DNA of 12,247 nucleotides. Source: CAZRZN01 sp964604565 (lineage in GTDB: Bacteria > Pseudomonadota > Alphaproteobacteria > Rhodobacterales > Rhodobacteraceae). Location of the stretch: contig CAZRZN010000116.1 of NCBI GenBank assembly GCA_964604565.1, positions 1 to 12,247 of the forward strand. Direction: 5' to 3'. A program made the position numbers and the translations under genes. Of this stretch, positions 5,532 to 12,247 are shown one piece after another. The notes beneath the pieces are model-generated. The model worked only from the letters and a program-made list of their open reading frames with translations, did no database searches and was not told the DNA's origin. Within the stretch, counting starts at the first letter, position 1. The number at the start of each line of letters is the position of its first letter.

Positions 5532-6844
5532 CACGGATTTTCGAGGCCCCGGCCTATGGGCCGCAAGGCGCCTGCTACTGGGCAGAGACGGTGCCGGATG
5601 CGTCATGGCAACAACTGACCGTCGACATGCAAACCGATGTCGCCGTGATCGGCGGCGGGTTCACCGGCCTGAACGCCGCGCTTGCGCTGGCCGAGGCGGG
5701 AGTCTCCGTGGCCCTGCTGGAGGCAGAGCACCCGGGCTGGGGCGCCTCGGGACGCAACGGCGGCTTTTGCTGTCTTGGCGGGGCCAAGGCATCTGACGCG
5801 ATGCTTGCCCGCCGCTTTGGATCTGATGCCCCCCGCGAATGGGCTCGGACAGAGGTGGCGGCTGTCGACCATGTCTCCGATCTCATCACGCGGCATGGCT
5901 GGGATGTGGACCGCCATTCGCAGGGGGAGACGCTTTTGGCCCATACGCCGCGCGCCTTTGCGGGACTGGAAGCCAAGGCTGCCGGAATCGCGGATTCTTA
6001 CGGCACGGCCCCAATGCTCCACACGCCGGCGGACCTTGCTGTGCGGGGGCTTGGCGGGCCGTGGCATGGCGGAATGACCCTGCCCGTCGGCTTTGCGATC
6101 AATCCCCGCAAATATCACCTTGGCCTGTCGCAGGCCGCAGAGCAGGCGGGTGCGGCGCTTTTTGCCAACAGCCCGGTCACAGGTCTGACCCGGACAAAAG
6201 GCGGCTGGCGGGTGCAAACGCCAAAGGGAAGATTGACCGCCGGAAAAGTGGTAATCGCGACAAACGGATACAGCCATGAAGATCTGCCATCTTGGCTGCG
6301 CGCGCGCACGATGCCGCTGCAATCCACTGTCATCGTCACACGCCCCCTGACAAAAGCGGAGCAGGATGCCGCCGGCTGGTGGTCGGCACAAATGGCCTAT
6401 GATACCCGTTTCCTGCTGCATTACTTTCGTCTTTTGCCGAATGGCCGGTTCCTGTTCGGCATGCGCGGCGGACTGCGCGCGACCCCTGCCATACGGCGCC
6501 GGATTGCGCGTCGCATCCGCGCCGATTTCGCCCGGCTGTTTCCCGCGTGGAAGGATGTGGAGATCACGCATGAATGGTCCGGTCTTGTCTGCCTGATGCG
6601 CAATCTTGTTCCCTTTCTGGGTCCGGTGCCGGGGCATGACGGATTGTTCGCCGGTCTTGGGTTCCATGGGAATGGCGTGGCGATGGGGTCCTATACCGGA
6701 CGGCTTCTGGCGGATCGCGTGATGGGCATCGGTGGAAAGGGTCCGGATTGGCTTGGGACCCCGCCGCCGCGCTTTCCGCTGGGCAGATTCCGTCGGTTGT
6801 TACTGGCACCGGCCTATCTCTGGGCCGAGAGCCTCGATCTCTGA
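5528..6844 (+). CDS. FAD-dependent amine oxidoreductase, DAO/PuuB-like (gamma-glutamylputrescine oxidase family)
   Basis: A 438-residue soluble flavoprotein of the DAO superfamily. The dinucleotide-binding motif is VIGGGFTGLNAALALAEAG (40-58), with E65 at the end of the second strand to bind the FAD ribose. GASGRNGGF (72-80) is the hallmark of PuuB-like enzymes. VVIATNGYS (241-249) and GFHGNGVAMGSYTGRLLAD (378-396) are the later FAD-contact regions. By analogy with PuuB it would oxidise gamma-glutamylputrescine or another amine to an aldehyde, yielding peroxide. No glutamylputrescine synthetase is visible here, so the real substrate is open. I use GTG 5528 because it overlaps the potI stop in GTGA and keeps the N-terminal YWAET region; the next in-frame ATG (5627) would cut just before the FAD motif. 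The ribosome site is weak, so expression probably depends on coupling with potI. Confidence 0.85.
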   Translation: MTRIFEAPAYGPQGACYWAETVPDASWQQLTVDMQTDVAVIGGGFTGLNAALALAEAGVSVALLEAEHPGWGASGRNGGFCCLGGAKASDAMLARRFGSDAPREWARTEVAAVDHVSDLITRHGWDVDRHSQGETLLAHTPRAFAGLEAKAAGIADSYGTAPMLHTPADLAVRGLGGPWHGGMTLPVGFAINPRKYHLGLSQAAEQAGAALFANSPVTGLTRTKGGWRVQTPKGRLTAGKVVIATNGYSHEDLPSWLRARTMPLQSTVIVTRPLTKAEQDAAGWWSAQMAYDTRFLLHYFRLLPNGRFLFGMRGGLRATPAIRRRIARRIRADFARLFPAWKDVEITHEWSGLVCLMRNLVPFLGPVPGHDGLFAGLGFHGNGVAMGSYTGRLLADRVMGIGGKGPDWLGTPPPRFPLGRFRRLLLAPAYLWAESLDL

Positions 6845-6908
6845 CTCATTGTTCCCTCACGGTCGAGCGCGCCGAATTTCCAACCAAATACGTTGGTCAC
6901 GCTATGGG

Positions 6909-6936
6909 GGCCGCAGGTCCACGGGTTCCTGCGGCC
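6909..6936. terminator. Perfect 9-bp hairpin between two convergent genes, possible bidirectional terminator
   Basis: GGCCGCAGG (6909-6917) and CCTGCGGCC (6928-6936) form a perfect stem with a 10-base loop. It lies 64 bases past the oxidoreductase stop and 15 bases past the 3' end of the converging permease gene. Neither strand has a T-run after the stem, so it would act as a weak or Rho-assisted terminator, or as a 3'-end stabiliser for both messages. Confidence 0.45.
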
Positions 6937-6951
6937 ACCGAAAATCAGCCG

Positions 6952-7866
6952 TTACCCCTGCGGCGTCAGGCCCGATCTGGCCTTGCCCCGCTGAATTCCA
7001 AGTTGCCGTTCGCGCCAAATGATCACCCCACCGGCTAGGATGACCAGAGTGGACCCGATCAACACCATCGCCGTGGGAACCTCGTCAAAAAACACATATC
7101 CGAACAGGATGGCAAAGAGGATCGAGGCATAGTCGAAGGGCGCGATCACCGCCGCCCCGGCAAATCTGTAGGCAGAGGTCAGAAAGATCTGGGCAATACC
7201 CCCGATCAATCCCGCCCCGATCAGTTGGGCCAGCGTGACGGGTCCGGGCCAGACCCAGCCAAAGGGCACCGTAAGCAACGAGAACAGCGTCGCGGTCAGC
7301 GAAAAATAGAACACGATGGCAGAGGTTTCCTCTGTCGCGACCAACTGCCGGATCTGGATCTGGGCCAAGGCCCGCAGCACCGCGGAGATCAGGACCAGTG
7401 CCACACCCAGCGTTGCCGCATCGCTCAGATCGTCAACAGTCAGGCGGGGCCAGATCACCACAGTCACGCCGATCAGACCCAGAAAGACCGCCGACAGACG
7501 GAACAGGCGCAGCCGTTCCCCCAGCAAAAGCGCCGCAAGCAACACCGTGATCAGTGGCGCCGCAAAGCCCAGCGCCGTCACCTCCGGCAGAGGCAGGAGG
7601 CCGAGGGAGGCAAAGCCGCAGCCCATGGCCGATACCCCGACCAATCCACGAAAGACATGACCCATGGGCCGTTTTGCCTTGAACCCGGTTCGCAGGTCTC
7701 CGCGCAACGCCAACCAGCAGACGATGACGGGCATGGCAAAGAACGACCGAAAGAACACCGCCTCACCCGGCGGAACGACGGAGGAGCTTGCCTTGATCAA
7801 CGAGGCCATGACCGTAAACAGGATGACAGCGGTCAACTTCAGCGCGATGGCACGCAGCGGGGACAT
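6952..7866 (-). CDS. EamA/DMT-family inner-membrane transporter, substrate unknown
   Basis: A 304-residue, very hydrophobic protein with about ten predicted membrane spans in two halves, the layout of the drug/metabolite transporter (EamA, RhaT-like) superfamily. Typical features are ILFTVMASLIKASSS in the first span, GEAVFFRSFFAMP, the LPEVTALGFAAPLITVLLAALLLGERL block closing the first half, and APFDYASILFAILFGYVFFDEVP in the second. Members export or import metabolites such as amino acids, nucleosides or S-adenosylmethionine; nothing here fixes the substrate. The frame extends to 7992, but I choose ATG 7866 because AGGAG (complement of 7872-7876) lies five bases upstream and the extra 42 residues are polar and unlike the family. 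It converges on the pot operon and need not be related to it. Confidence 0.88.
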   Translation of the reverse strand: MSPLRAIALKLTAVILFTVMASLIKASSSVVPPGEAVFFRSFFAMPVIVCWLALRGDLRTGFKAKRPMGHVFRGLVGVSAMGCGFASLGLLPLPEVTALGFAAPLITVLLAALLLGERLRLFRLSAVFLGLIGVTVVIWPRLTVDDLSDAATLGVALVLISAVLRALAQIQIRQLVATEETSAIVFYFSLTATLFSLLTVPFGWVWPGPVTLAQLIGAGLIGGIAQIFLTSAYRFAGAAVIAPFDYASILFAILFGYVFFDEVPTAMVLIGSTLVILAGGVIIWRERQLGIQRGKARSGLTPQG

Positions 7867-8271
7867 GGGAACTCCTACAGGGATGCGGCGACATTGGACC
7901 CGCTCGCCAGCGGCGTCAATCGCACGGCTCAAACCTGAGGGACCAAGAGGTTCCACATCCGTGTCGACGAAGCGCGCGTTGGAGCGTGCCATAAGGGGCC
8001 GACGCAGTGCGGTCGCTCCCTGCCACTATCATTCCCGCGATCAGGGCGCCCGCTCGGCATCGCGATTTTGGCGCGCAGTCGCGGACCTGCGGCACCGGGT
8101 GGGCCTGCCCGGCCGCCTTGCTTTGAGCACGGTGACCCCATTCTTTCCATCCAGGACTTATGCATTGAATTTTTGAGACTTCCCAAGGACTTCGGGAACC
8201 TCTGGAAATCGGAATGACCCGCACCGCACGGAAACGAGATTGGAAAAGACGGACAAACGGTCCGCAAAAAG
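7867..8271. other. 405-base intergenic region without a convincing gene
   Basis: Open frames cross this stretch on both strands, but none has a good ribosome site, family resemblance or credible composition. The DMT ribosome site lies at the left end and a candidate terminator for the ilvD-lipoprotein unit at the right end (8243-8265). The DMT promoter must lie somewhere here; I see no clear -35/-10 pair. The section 8150-8230 is noticeably more AT-rich than its surroundings. Confidence 0.5.
8243..8265 (-). terminator. Candidate intrinsic terminator after the lipoprotein gene
   Basis: On the minus strand CGGAC and GTCCG (complements of 8260-8264 and 8250-8254) form a stem around the loop CGTTT, extended by one G-T pair, and are followed by TCTTTT. 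It begins a few bases after the lipoprotein stop codon. The stem is short and the T-run interrupted by one C, so efficiency may be partial. Confidence 0.5.
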
Positions 8272-8997
8272 CTAGTCGGGTGAGCCTCGGTCTTTGAACA
8301 AGCGGCTGAACAAGCCGGAGATGCTGTCCGGACCTGTCGCATCTTCCGACTGCCCATTTCCGGGACTGAGACTGGCGGTCCGGTCCTTGATGCGGCGTAA
8401 CATCACCTTGCCGCGCTCTCCGGCCAATGAGCTGTTTTCGGGGGCGTAAAGCGCCAGACCGACAAGCCGCTCACCCTGTAGAAAGGCGCCGCGCCAATAT
8501 CGCGGATCACTACCTGCGAACATCGTTTCGCCACCGCTGTCCAGATGAACAGCGACACGGCCCGAGGTGGTTTCCGATCCGATGATCTGCGCCCCCGCCG
8601 CCTTGGCCAGCGCCTCGGGGGTCGGCAGATCAGTGGTATCGCCCCGCGGTCCGACCGTCACCGTCACCAGCATCGGCGGAACCTCACGGCCCGACCGTCC
8701 ATCAATCAGGATATGGCATGACGCAATCACCGCAAAGCCGCGTTGCGGCCCGGTGGATCTGGTTTCGGCGTCGATGCAGTAGCCCTCCGGGCCGGCGACC
8801 ACAACGTCCCCACCGGCAAGGCTTGCCCGGGTCAGCGGTGCCGTGCCACGCGTTGCTCCGTCCCGGGCAAAGAAGGCCACCAATCCATCGGATGTATCCG
8901 GATCCGCGTCGGGATCCGTTGTCTCTGGTGACGGAGCAAGGCACCCCGCCACCGCCAGCGCACCTGCGGCACAAGTCAGGAAACGCGCCGCACCCAT
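8272..8997 (-). CDS. Predicted lipoprotein of unknown function, cotranscribed with ilvD
   Basis: A 241-residue protein with a short positive N-terminus, a hydrophobic run and a lipobox VAGC with the modified Cys at 19, so it is probably anchored in a membrane facing the periplasm. The mature part starts with an acidic linker (about 25-38). VVVAGPEGYCID (65-76) and VIASCH (90-95) supply two Cys (74 and 94) that could form a disulfide. The C-terminus ends with a short amphipathic segment (SISGLFSRLFKDRG, 225-238). I do not recognise a characterised family. I recall, without being able to check, similar proteins with a GYCID motif in other Rhodobacterales. It starts three bases after the ilvD stop, so it is almost certainly translated from the same message, with only a weak ribosome site (GGAT) inside the end of ilvD. 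Why a lipoprotein is tied to a biosynthetic enzyme is unclear. Confidence 0.75.
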   Translation of the reverse strand: MGAARFLTCAAGALAVAGCLAPSPETTDPDADPDTSDGLVAFFARDGATRGTAPLTRASLAGGDVVVAGPEGYCIDAETRSTGPQRGFAVIASCHILIDGRSGREVPPMLVTVTVGPRGDTTDLPTPEALAKAAGAQIIGSETTSGRVAVHLDSGGETMFAGSDPRYWRGAFLQGERLVGLALYAPENSSLAGERGKVMLRRIKDRTASLSPGNGQSEDATGPDSISGLFSRLFKDRGSPD

Positions 8998-9000
8998 GTA

Positions 9001-10734
9001 TCAGAGATCCATGTAGGTGTGCTTTTCCTTGGCGCCTCCGGGATGCGTTACCGCCCCCTTGTAGGTTTCTCCCACCAGTTGCGCATATTTCCACAGCGCG
9101 CCCGATGCGTAGATCGTGTCACGCGGGCCGCTCCACGCTGCCTTGCGTTCCGCCAGATCCTCATCGCTCAGAGCGACCTCCAGAACGCCCTTCATGGCAT
9201 CGATTGTGATCATGTCGCCGTCCTTCAGCAACGCGATGGGACCGCCATGCGCCGCCTCGGGGCCGACATGGCCGATACAGAAGCCGCGCGTCGCGCCAGA
9301 AAAACGGCCGTCGGTAATCAGGGCCACCTTCTTGCCCATGCCCTGACCCGACAGCGCCGCGGTGGTGGCCAGCATCTCGCGCATCCCGGGACCGCCCGCC
9401 GGTCCCTCGTTGCGGATCACCAGCACTTCGCCTTCCTTGTAGGACCGTGCCTTGACCGCCTCGAACGCGTCTTCTTCACATTCAAAGACACGCGCCGGAC
9501 CGGTAAAGACCTGCTCTTCAGCGCTCATCCCGGCCACTTTCACGATGGCGCCCTGCGGGGCAAGGTTGCCCTTGAGGCCGACAACGCCACCCGTCTTGCT
9601 GATCGGCGCATCGACGGGGTAGATCACCTTGCCGTCGGCCTCGCGCTCGATCATGTCCAGTTCTTCGCCGATGGCCCGACCCGAAGCGGTCATGCAATCC
9701 TCGTGAATCATGCCGGCCCGGCGCAGTTCCTTCATCACGACGGGCACGCCGCCCACCTCGTAGAGATCTTTGGACACATATTGACCGCCGGGCTTCAGGT
9801 CGACGAAATAGGGCGTATCCTTGAAGATCTCGCAGACATCATCGAGGAAGAATTCCAGCCCGGCCTCATGCGCGATGGCCGGCAGATGCAGACCGGCGTT
9901 GGTCGACCCCCCCGTGCAGGCCACGACCCGCGCGGCATTCTCAAGGCTTTTCAGCGTTACCACGTCGCGCGCGCGGATATTCTGTTCAAGCAGATGCATG
10001 ACCGCGATGCCGGAGGCCGTGGAATACTGGTCGCGGCTTTCATAAGGCGCCGGCGCCCCCGCGGAGTTCATGAGCGCCAGACCGATCGCCTCTGAGACGC
10101 AGGCCATTGTGTTGGCGGTGAACTGGCCCCCGCAGGCCCCCGCCGAAGGGCAAGCCACCTTTTCCAGCGCGCGCAGTTCCTCGTCTGAATTGGCGCCAGC
10201 CTGATGGCGGCCGACAGCCTCGAACACGTCCTGAACGGTCACGTCCTTGCCCTTGTAACGGCCCGGCATGATCGACCCGCCATAGATGAAGACGGACGGC
10301 GTGTTCAGCCGCACCATCGCCATCATCATCCCCGGCAGCGACTTGTCGCAGCCTGCAAGACCGACGAGGGCATCGTAGCAGTGACCCCGCATCGTCAGCT
10401 CGACCGTGTCGGCGATCGCCTCACGAGAGGCCAGAGAGGACCGCATGCCCTCATGGCCCATCGCGATCCCGTCGGTCACGGTGATGGTCGTGAACTCCCG
10501 TGGCGTGCCGGAGGCTTCCTTGACGCCCAGCTTGACCGCCTGTGCCTGCCGGTTCAACGAGATGTTGCAGGGCGCGGCCTCGTTCCAGCAGGTCGCCACA
10601 CCGATCAGGGGCTGGTGAATCTCGTCCTCGGTCATACCCATCGCGTAGTAATAGGACCGATGCGGCGCGCGGGCCGGGCCTTCTGTCACATGGCGGCTGG
10701 GCAATACGGACTTGTCGAATGGACGCTTGAGCAT
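9001..10734 (-). CDS. ilvD: Dihydroxy-acid dehydratase (valine, isoleucine and pantothenate synthesis)
   Basis: This cytoplasmic Fe-S enzyme dehydrates 2,3-dihydroxy-isovalerate and 2,3-dihydroxy-3-methylvalerate to the 2-oxo acids in branched-chain amino-acid synthesis. The 577-residue protein carries the three cluster-ligand Cys: C56 (PCNISL), C129 (GCDKSLPGM) and C201 (GACGGQFTANTM). It has K131, the position carbamylated in the family, and S479 in DGRFSG, the proposed catalytic base. That Cys pattern suggests the [2Fe-2S] type. The length fits the shorter bacterial IlvD class (E. coli is about 616). The frame extends to 10797, but ATG 10734 has GGAGGAG (complement of 10743-10749) eight bases upstream and gives the normal N-terminus LKRPFDKSVLPSRHVTEG. 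It is the first gene of a leftward unit with the lipoprotein. Confidence 0.97.
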   Translation of the reverse strand: MLKRPFDKSVLPSRHVTEGPARAPHRSYYYAMGMTEDEIHQPLIGVATCWNEAAPCNISLNRQAQAVKLGVKEASGTPREFTTITVTDGIAMGHEGMRSSLASREAIADTVELTMRGHCYDALVGLAGCDKSLPGMMMAMVRLNTPSVFIYGGSIMPGRYKGKDVTVQDVFEAVGRHQAGANSDEELRALEKVACPSAGACGGQFTANTMACVSEAIGLALMNSAGAPAPYESRDQYSTASGIAVMHLLEQNIRARDVVTLKSLENAARVVACTGGSTNAGLHLPAIAHEAGLEFFLDDVCEIFKDTPYFVDLKPGGQYVSKDLYEVGGVPVVMKELRRAGMIHEDCMTASGRAIGEELDMIEREADGKVIYPVDAPISKTGGVVGLKGNLAPQGAIVKVAGMSAEEQVFTGPARVFECEEDAFEAVKARSYKEGEVLVIRNEGPAGGPGMREMLATTAALSGQGMGKKVALITDGRFSGATRGFCIGHVGPEAAHGGPIALLKDGDMITIDAMKGVLEVALSDEDLAERKAAWSGPRDTIYASGALWKYAQLVGETYKGAVTHPGGAKEKHTYMDL

Positions 10735-10768
10735 CTGCTTGGCTCCTCCCCGGAAAAACTTTGCATTC

Positions 10769-10797
10769 CGAATAGCGAAGCGATGAGGCCGGGACAA
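10769..10797 (-). promoter_or_regulatory. Possible promoter of ilvD
   Basis: On the minus strand TTGTCC (complement of 10792-10797) and TATTCG (complement of 10769-10774) are 17 bases apart, a moderate match to the sigma-70 consensus. The leader would be about 25-30 bases, containing the GGAGGAG ribosome site. There is no leader peptide rich in Val, Leu or Ile codons and no obvious attenuator in 10735-10887, so control by classic attenuation is not supported. Confidence 0.35.
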
Positions 10798-10887
10798 GCA
10801 TCAGTTGATAGAAGTCGTTTGGAGAGAAAAACTGTGTTAACCTTTGTCATCCGTTCATTTTGCGCGGGTCATATGAAAGAAAAGATC

Positions 10888-11172
10888 ATGAGCTATTGCA
10901 CAATGTCCCATTGGGATTGCACGGAATGGACCGACGAGATGGAGGCCATGGCCAAGGACAAGTATGTTCCCCTGATCATGGCGGTTGGTGCGAGTAGCGT
11001 TAAGATGCTTAGAACCGGCGATCTGAGCTTTGTCGTTTTGTCCGAATATGCCGACAAGGCCGCGGCAGACGCGGCTCAGGCAAAGATTGCCGAAATTCGC
11101 GCCGGGGCAGCCGACGAAATGCCAATGAAGATGGCAAGCGTAACGGCCGGCGCGGTCTTTGCGTCATCCTGA
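10888..11172 (+). CDS. Conserved-looking hypothetical protein, 94 residues
   Basis: A small soluble protein beginning MSYCTMSHWDCTEWTDEMEA, with no signal peptide or membrane span. The pattern KYVPLIMAVGASSVKMLRTGDLSFVVLSEYADKAAADAAQAKIAEIRA reads as alpha-beta-beta-alpha, with the strand pair SVKMLRTG and SFVVLSEY. This recalls small dimeric alpha-beta barrel (ABM/EthD/Dabb-like) proteins, but I do not recognise the family. Two Cys (4 and 11) lie at the N-terminus. An in-frame ATG at 10873 would add MKEKI; I prefer 10888 because AAAGAAAAG upstream gives a weak ribosome site and the MSYC start looks more natural. The frame is open further upstream, but that part is the shadow of ilvD. It is divergent from ilvD, and a hairpin spans its stop codon. 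Function unknown. Confidence 0.75.
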   Translation: MSYCTMSHWDCTEWTDEMEAMAKDKYVPLIMAVGASSVKMLRTGDLSFVVLSEYADKAAADAAQAKIAEIRAGAADEMPMKMASVTAGAVFASS

Positions 11173-11188
11173 GTCGGAGGGATGACGC
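11161..11188 (+). terminator. Hairpin overlapping the stop codon of the 94-residue gene
   Basis: GCGTCATCC (11161-11169, the last three sense codons) pairs perfectly over 9 bp with GGATGACGC (11180-11188), leaving a 10-base loop that contains the TGA stop. No T-run follows, so it is not a textbook terminator. It is well placed to end or stabilise the message before the converging mbfA gene. Confidence 0.45.
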
Positions 11189-11251
11189 TCAGGCGGTCAT
11201 GATAGTTTCAGTGGCGCGTCTCAACGGCGCGCAACTGATCATTGCACCCTG

Positions 11252-12226
11252 CTAGCCGGACCCGATCAGCGCGCCGGCGGCAAAGACAAGGGCGCCCCCC
11301 AGAACCACCTGAAAGGTCGCCCGCAGGAAGGGTGTGTCCATGAACTTGTTCTGGATCCAGACAATCGCCCAAAGCTCCACAAACACGACGACGAGCGCAA
11401 TCGTCGTCGCCGTCCAGAAATGCGGGATCAGGTAGGGCAGCGCATGACCAAGGCCGCCCACGGTCGTCATCACACCAGAGGCGAATCCGCGTTTGGTCGG
11501 CGATCCCCGCCCGGACAATTCGCCATCATCGGATGCCGCTTCGGTGAACCCCATGGAAATGCCCGCCCCCACGGAGGCCGCCAACCCGACAAGAAACGTG
11601 GTCCAAGTGTCCTGCGTGGCGAAGGCGACGGCAAAGATCGGCGCGAGGGTCGACACTGACCCGTCCATCAGTCCGGCGAGTCCCGGTTGCACCCACGTCA
11701 GAACAAACTGACGCTTGGCGCGGTCGTCCTCCTCGCTCCGGGCGTCCGGGTGCAGATGCGCCTCTTCGAGACGATGTGCGGCATTCTGGTGGCTGGCCTC
11801 TACCGCCGCCAGATCGCCCAAAAGCTTGCGCGTGTCCGCATCCTGCGCATTCTGGGCCGCAAGGTGATAGAACCGTTCGGCATTGCGTTCCATGTTGGCG
11901 GCTTCTTCGCGGATCCGTTCCAACGACAAGTTTTCTGTCAACCAGATTGGGCGGCGCGCATAAAACCCGGCGACATGTTCGCGCCGGATCAAGGGTATGA
12001 CCTCGCCAAAGCGCCGGCTGTGCAGGTCGATCAGAGAGCGGCGATGTTCGCCTTCCTCGCGGGCCATTCCATCGAATACGGCCGCCGTATCGGGATAGTC
12101 GGCGCGCAGGCGTTCAGCGAAATTGCGGTAGATCTGCGCGTCGTCCTCCTCCGAAGAAATGGCAAGCGCCAAGACCTCCTGTTCGGACAGATCCTGAAAC
12201 CGACGTCGATAACCAAAATTGAGCAT
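11252..12226 (-). CDS. mbfA: Membrane-bound ferritin-like/VIT1 fusion protein (MbfA type), iron export or storage
   Basis: A 324-residue fusion. The N-terminal half (about 15-160) is a ferritin-like four-helix domain with the diiron pattern: E26/E27 (SSEEDD), E58xxH61 (EEGEH), E113 (NMERNAERFY) and E143xxH146 (VEASH). The C-terminal half (about 173-324) is a VIT1/CCC1-type domain with about five membrane spans and the segment LMDGSVSTLAPIFAVAF. In rhizobia and Agrobacterium, MbfA exports iron and protects against iron and peroxide stress; that function is taken from the family. The frame extends to a GTG at 12238, but ATG 12226 has GAGGG (complement of 12232-12236) five bases upstream. The gene is preceded by half of an iron-control element, consistent with Irr repression when iron is low. 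It converges on the small orphan gene, 79 bases away. Confidence 0.93.
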   Translation of the reverse strand: MLNFGYRRRFQDLSEQEVLALAISSEEDDAQIYRNFAERLRADYPDTAAVFDGMAREEGEHRRSLIDLHSRRFGEVIPLIRREHVAGFYARRPIWLTENLSLERIREEAANMERNAERFYHLAAQNAQDADTRKLLGDLAAVEASHQNAAHRLEEAHLHPDARSEEDDRAKRQFVLTWVQPGLAGLMDGSVSTLAPIFAVAFATQDTWTTFLVGLAASVGAGISMGFTEAASDDGELSGRGSPTKRGFASGVMTTVGGLGHALPYLIPHFWTATTIALVVVFVELWAIVWIQNKFMDTPFLRATFQVVLGGALVFAAGALIGSG

Positions 12227-12239
12227 TCCGGCCCTCACA

Positions 12240-12247
12240 TTTAGAAT
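12240..12247. promoter_or_regulatory. Half of a probable iron control element (Irr box) upstream of mbfA
   Basis: TTTAGAAT at the very end of the window matches the left arm of the ICE/Irr-box palindrome known in Alphaproteobacteria (TTTAGAA, short spacer, TTCTAAA). The second arm would lie just beyond the window. It sits about 14 bases upstream of the chosen mbfA start and almost touches the GAGGG ribosome site, so a bound Irr protein would lie over the 5' end of the message. mbfA is a known Irr target in related bacteria. Only one arm is visible, which limits certainty. Confidence 0.5.

Noticed and set aside
4371..5606. A 411-codon open frame on the minus strand across potH and potI
   Set aside because: It is a shadow of two conserved permeases, with highly biased His/Gln/Arg composition and no plausible domain.
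5603..6667. A 354-codon minus-strand frame opposite the FAD oxidoreductase
   Set aside because: The opposite strand encodes a protein with intact FAD motifs; this frame has none.
7867..7992. N-terminal extension of the DMT permease by 42 codons
   Set aside because: The extra residues are polar and unlike the family, while AGGAG lies five bases upstream of ATG 7866.
9019..10095. A 358-codon plus-strand frame opposite ilvD
   Set aside because: It is antisense to a highly conserved enzyme and its composition is that of a GC-rich shadow frame.
10735..10887. Attenuator or leader peptide upstream of ilvD
   Set aside because: No short frame rich in Val, Leu or Ile codons and no terminator/antiterminator pair could be found.
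10204..10887. Long upstream part of the frame containing the 94-residue gene
   Set aside because: It is antisense to ilvD and has shadow-type composition; the real protein begins near 10873-10888.
1..12247. Mobile elements, CRISPR arrays, tRNA or rRNA genes
   Set aside because: No transposase or integrase protein, regular spaced repeats, terminal inverted repeats or cloverleaf patterns were seen in the gene-free stretches.

Overview
The window looks like chromosomal DNA of an alphaproteobacterium, most likely a marine-type member of the Rhodobacterales (Roseobacter/Rhodobacter group). The support is moderately high GC, tightly packed operons, a PotFGHI polyamine cassette followed by an FAD oxidoreductase and flanked by a GntR regulator and a SpuC-like aminotransferase, an MbfA-type ferritin/VIT1 protein, and a half-site resembling an Irr box. 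The genus cannot be fixed from the sequence alone. No insertion sequence, phage gene, tRNA, rRNA or CRISPR array was seen.

Region 1 (1-6844) is a polyamine uptake and catabolism locus. Leftward, at the window edge, is the first 60 codons of a class III aminotransferase resembling putrescine:pyruvate aminotransferase. Also leftward is a GntR/FCD regulator (492-1160). Divergent from it is a five-gene operon: a PotF-like binding protein, the ATPase PotG, the permeases PotH and PotI, and a PuuB-like FAD amine oxidoreductase. The last four overlap each other by 1-4 bases at their start/stop codons. The simplest reading is import of putrescine or a relative, followed by oxidation and/or transamination in the cytoplasm, with the GntR protein sensing the substrate. 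An inverted repeat inside the pot promoter and a 10-bp word (TATGATCAAA) shared with the aminotransferase promoter are candidate operators. PotG carries an unusual insertion of about 85-90 residues, rich in Pro and Ala, in its C-terminal domain.

Region 2 (6845-8271) has a convergent intergenic hairpin, a leftward ten-helix EamA/DMT permease of unknown substrate, and a 405-base stretch with no convincing gene apart from a candidate terminator at its right end.

Region 3 (8272-10734) is a leftward two-gene unit: ilvD (dihydroxy-acid dehydratase, branched-chain amino-acid synthesis), then, 3 bases later, a small predicted lipoprotein of unknown function, then the candidate terminator.

Region 4 (10735-12247) has a rightward 94-codon orphan gene divergent from ilvD, with a hairpin wrapping its stop codon. 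Convergent with it is mbfA, a ferritin-like/VIT1 fusion for iron export or storage. Just upstream of mbfA, at the window edge, lies TTTAGAAT, half of an iron-control-element (Irr-box) palindrome.

Most of the window is ordinary, well-understood metabolism. The points most worth a second look are the PotG insertion, the candidate shared operator, the hairpin between potF and potG, the ilvD-coupled lipoprotein and the small orphan gene. I found no clear sign of an entirely new system.
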